The notes under the pieces are model-generated. The model saw nothing but the letters and a program-made list of their open reading frames with translations. It searched no databases and was not told the origin of the DNA. Positions 62,601-64,000 of a DNA stretch of 64,000 nt are shown one piece after another (position 1 is the stretch's first letter; every line of letters begins with the position of its first letter). Source of the stretch: Cystobacter ferrugineus (GTDB lineage: Bacteria > Myxococcota > Myxococcia > Myxococcales > Myxococcaceae); NCBI RefSeq assembly GCF_001887355.1, contig NZ_MPIN01000008.1, positions 423,935 to 487,934 on the forward strand, in the 5' to 3' direction. Position numbers and translations under genes: made by a program.

Positions 62601-64000
62601 GAGCGGCGTGCCGCCAGGCCCACCGTTGGTGGACTGCAGCTTGCGGTACTCGCTCGAGGAGTCCTCCGCGACGATGCTCCCCGCCTTGTCGACGAGGAAG
62701 AGGTCGGCGCGGTCGCCGTCACCGTTCTTGTCCTGGTCCTCGACGAACTCGTTGAACTGCTCGTAGCGGTACAGCCTGCCCGCCCAGGTGTTGTCCTTGG
62801 CCGGCATCATGCGCGGGACGATGGCCGTGAGCGCCGCGTCCTGCGTCTGCAGGGTGCTGACGGCCGCCGTGGAGAACGAGGTGTTGCGCGCGTTGATGTC
62901 ATCCAGGATGGTGAGCATCACGCGCTTGAGCTCGCTGGTGCTGCGGGCCGCGAAGAACTTGCCGCCCCCCAGCCGCGCCGTCTCCTGCAGCAGCTTGCTG
63001 TCCTTCACGTCCTCGGAGAAGCCGATGGTGTACGTGGCCACGCGCTGCTGGCCCGCCATGTCGAAGCGCAGATCCTTCTCCCACAGGAACCTGGCCACCT
63101 TGTGCAGTTGGCTGACCGAGCAGCCCACGCACGGCGTCGAATCCGAAGTGATGGCGGACGGGAGCTTGACCACCGACTGCTCGTCACTGGGCTCACCGTC
63201 CGTCAGGAGGATGACGGCGTTGAAGCCGCACTCGAAGCAGACGCCATCCGTCGCGCTGAAGTTGGAGCTCGTCGGGTGGCTGCCCAGGTAGGAGGAGAAG
63301 GGCGTGGGGGAGGCCTTGGACTCGAAGAGGTAGCCCGCCGCGTAGAGCGCATCCGCGAGCGGCGTGTTGCAGCCATCCCAGCCAAGGCCGTTGCTGTTGT
63401 TGGCGTTGACGTTGGTGAGGCTGTTGAGCACCGAGTTGCGGTTGTTCTCCACCGAGCTGCTGTCCAGCGGGTAGGACTTGGCGCACGTGGGGCCAATGGG
63501 CTGCTGGATGCAGAGACACTGGTTGCGGGTGCCGGCCTTCTGGCCCCAGCACGTCCTCTCCGCGCGCGTCTGGAAGCCCATCACGCCGAAGCGCACCTCG
63601 CGCAGATCACGCACGACGTCGGTCAGCACCTTCACCGCGCCCGAGTCACGCGGAGCGTAGAAGTTGAGGAAGTTGCCCTTCACCCGCCGCGTGCTGCTGT
63701 CGTGGAGATAGTAGCCCCGCGTCTCGAGGCAGCTCTGGCAGGTGTTCAGGTCCGTGGTGCCGATGTAGCGGATGGACTGGCACGCGGCGGCCGCGCTCGT
63801 CCAGGTGGCGGTGTCCTGCGGGGCATCCCCGAAGAGGACGCCATACCCATCCTTGGGTGCCTCGTAGTAACTGGAGTTGGCGAACCAGGTGTCGGACTGG
63901 CTGCTGATGCCCGTCCACATCCGGTCGTACGTCTGGTCCTTGTTGTAGCCCAGCTCGTTGAGGAACGGGTCCGAGCAGCCCCGGGGGCCGGAGGGCCAGG
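59688..64000 (-). CDS. PilY1-like type IV pilus adhesin/assembly protein (runs off right edge)
   Basis: At least 1437 codons; the frame stays open to the right end, so the N-terminus is missing. The visible N-terminal part is a von Willebrand A-type domain (AVILLTDGEPSDE near 63180-63215, but its MIDAS DxSxS would lie upstream). The C-terminal half is the PilY1/PilC beta-propeller, with HSSPLVVDPP and LILVGANDGMLHAFSDG. Calcium-loop candidates are DQDKNGDGDRAD (~62700-62740), DENGNGRRDD (~62150-62180) and DDDGDGRKS (~61650-61670). Many cysteines suggest disulphides in the periplasm or outside. PilY1 proteins sit at the pilus tip and promote extension and adhesion for twitching or S-motility. 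Confidence 0.88.
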   Translation of the reverse strand, partial: WPSGPRGCSDPFLNELGYNKDQTYDRMWTGISSQSDTWFANSSYYEAPKDGYGVLFGDAPQDTATWTSAAAACQSIRYIGTTDLNTCQSCLETRGYYLHDSSTRRVKGNFLNFYAPRDSGAVKVLTDVVRDLREVRFGVMGFQTRAERTCWGQKAGTRNQCLCIQQPIGPTCAKSYPLDSSSVENNRNSVLNSLTNVNANNSNGLGWDGCNTPLADALYAAGYLFESKASPTPFSSYLGSHPTSSNFSATDGVCFECGFNAVILLTDGEPSDEQSVVKLPSAITSDSTPCVGCSVSQLHKVARFLWEKDLRFDMAGQQRVATYTIGFSEDVKDSKLLQETARLGGGKFFAARSTSELKRVMLTILDDINARNTSFSTAAVSTLQTQDAALTAIVPRMMPAKDNTWAGRLYRYEQFNEFVEDQDKNGDGDRADLFLVDKAGSIVAEDSSSEYRKLQSTNGGPGGTPLFGGSAEPYWEASDELEKLGHARRNIWTVTDNGSAGGGGTQDGLLTQKDGLVAFTLDNISHLRQYLAVSGAPLCPSGLGTTYKPGTLLTRMQMPAYADLSLKAAPLMVAAGLRGLPTSLSTQDGYDLLCTALLIQYVRGQDLFDENGNGRRDDTRPSVLGDIFHSSPLVVDPPADKFLCDLGVSTQCVRTLYATQQKTGVESTPMEPREDLPTSCNVATPLRRDAYDAYTFVNRKRERLILVGANDGMLHAFSDGLGQEDASTCDVKYLSNAAGGGVERWAFIPADMLPRLQEMLQGHAYFVDGDVMIRDIWADDDGDGRKSWNEYHTVAVVAEGRGGTHYFALEVLWDMAGSSTATAKSYPGFRWMFPQPCTDESLRFGKTLFSLSPKAPPIGPVLMSSTTGQKRHGDKGPASTERWVAMLSGGWSPGGEKGRGLYMVDVWNGTVNGRDDNLLWKWEYSESASGGTDEPRRAMTYGFVAPAALVDYGANDKPRFDGFFDTAVVGDLGGQVWTLRFFQPGVLDAATKLVGNWSGARSFSMDRDGVSASNAQSIRGRSPIYYLASVAVQPENQALRAFVGSGNRYSLLETGVGTCRFDNPQACSKLGCGQTQSSYKLTRNGTDFQRLSNAWTDRLYTQGTYTPFSKAAPSNVCGTAGSTNLLTAEFESRNANSCPRPVGGGTNSYEFARTRVECGQNSEGVYDCRVRDPGNTLNMNDLDLSASTTPSTLGKNRFYGLWVYGGSTERMFDESLSAAPSMNNLAKDYDGRRLSDTGGLNGTGGLVDVTNLQCDVSGTCRCAAGKVCPSKLLAGPEDPGWFYEYEGLEHKTAGGAAVLASCTMWNSMYPEVTNFTSACSGSTNNLARLHQADFLTGAPNCAAGLLGSDGYVRYQTRSVLAPPPEPTTAIQVSKTGQVRYSTLFVEPGKPQATEAQVSTDTDVLQYIYELPVPRTLHACRHDHENGGQEACAPSGM

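Overview
The window is about 70% G+C by eye, densely coded on both strands, and reads as chromosome of a myxobacterium, probably suborder Cystobacterineae. Supporting signs are a cytoplasmic Hanks-type Ser/Thr kinase, many small lipoproteins and outer-membrane proteins, multi-PAS/GAF histidine kinases, a PilZ protein, a PilY1-type pilus adhesin, an Imm52 immunity protein and strong third-position GC bias. No rRNA, tRNA, CRISPR array, integrase or transposase was found.

Layout. 1-5.1 kb: two membrane proteins of the spermidine-synthase-like superfamily (leftward), then an Lrp regulator with an aminotransferase. 5.2-7.2 kb: small proteins and a DcsG-like ATP-grasp enzyme. 7.2-10.3 kb: leftward operon of a di-iron metallo-beta-lactamase-fold protein, a Ser/Thr kinase and an AEC transporter. 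10.4-17.8 kb: MFS transporter, then a complete TolC/adaptor/RND efflux operon ending in a strong hairpin terminator. 17.8-19.9 kb: kelch lipoprotein and a protein built from two copies of one unit. 20.1-23.5 kb: a visibly AT-richer insert carrying a Vsr nickase, a C5 cytosine methyltransferase and a PD-(D/E)XK/DUF3883-like protein, evidently a restriction-modification island. 24.3-34.2 kb: acyl-CoA dehydrogenase, AlaA-like aminotransferase, U32 protein, a cysteine-free thaumatin-like protein, a prephenate dehydrogenase-chorismate mutase fusion, and a three-gene outer-membrane/M28 peptidase operon.

34.2-36.6 kb holds the most unusual locus: a cysteine-free Gly/Ala-rich protein, preceded by a sigma-54-like promoter, and directly downstream a trigger-factor paralogue without the ribosome-binding domain. 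This looks like a dedicated chaperone-client pair. 36.6-46.1 kb: lipoproteins, a TerB-like protein, a PilZ-acetyltransferase-like fusion with a helical partner, a TPR-like lipoprotein, a PIG-L deacetylase and an FRG-domain protein. 46.2-50.9 kb: a translationally coupled three-gene two-component operon, divergent from a TonB-dependent receptor (51.1-53.1 kb) across an intergenic region with three copies of one operator-like motif. 53.2-64 kb: orphan Imm52, DmdC-like acyl-CoA dehydrogenase with a cysteine-cluster protein, ArgS, a lipoprotein, and a PilY1-like protein running off the right edge.

Functions are assigned from motifs read by eye. Start codons were chosen from Shine-Dalgarno sequences, signal peptides and operon overlaps. 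Promoter, operator and terminator calls are pattern matches only.
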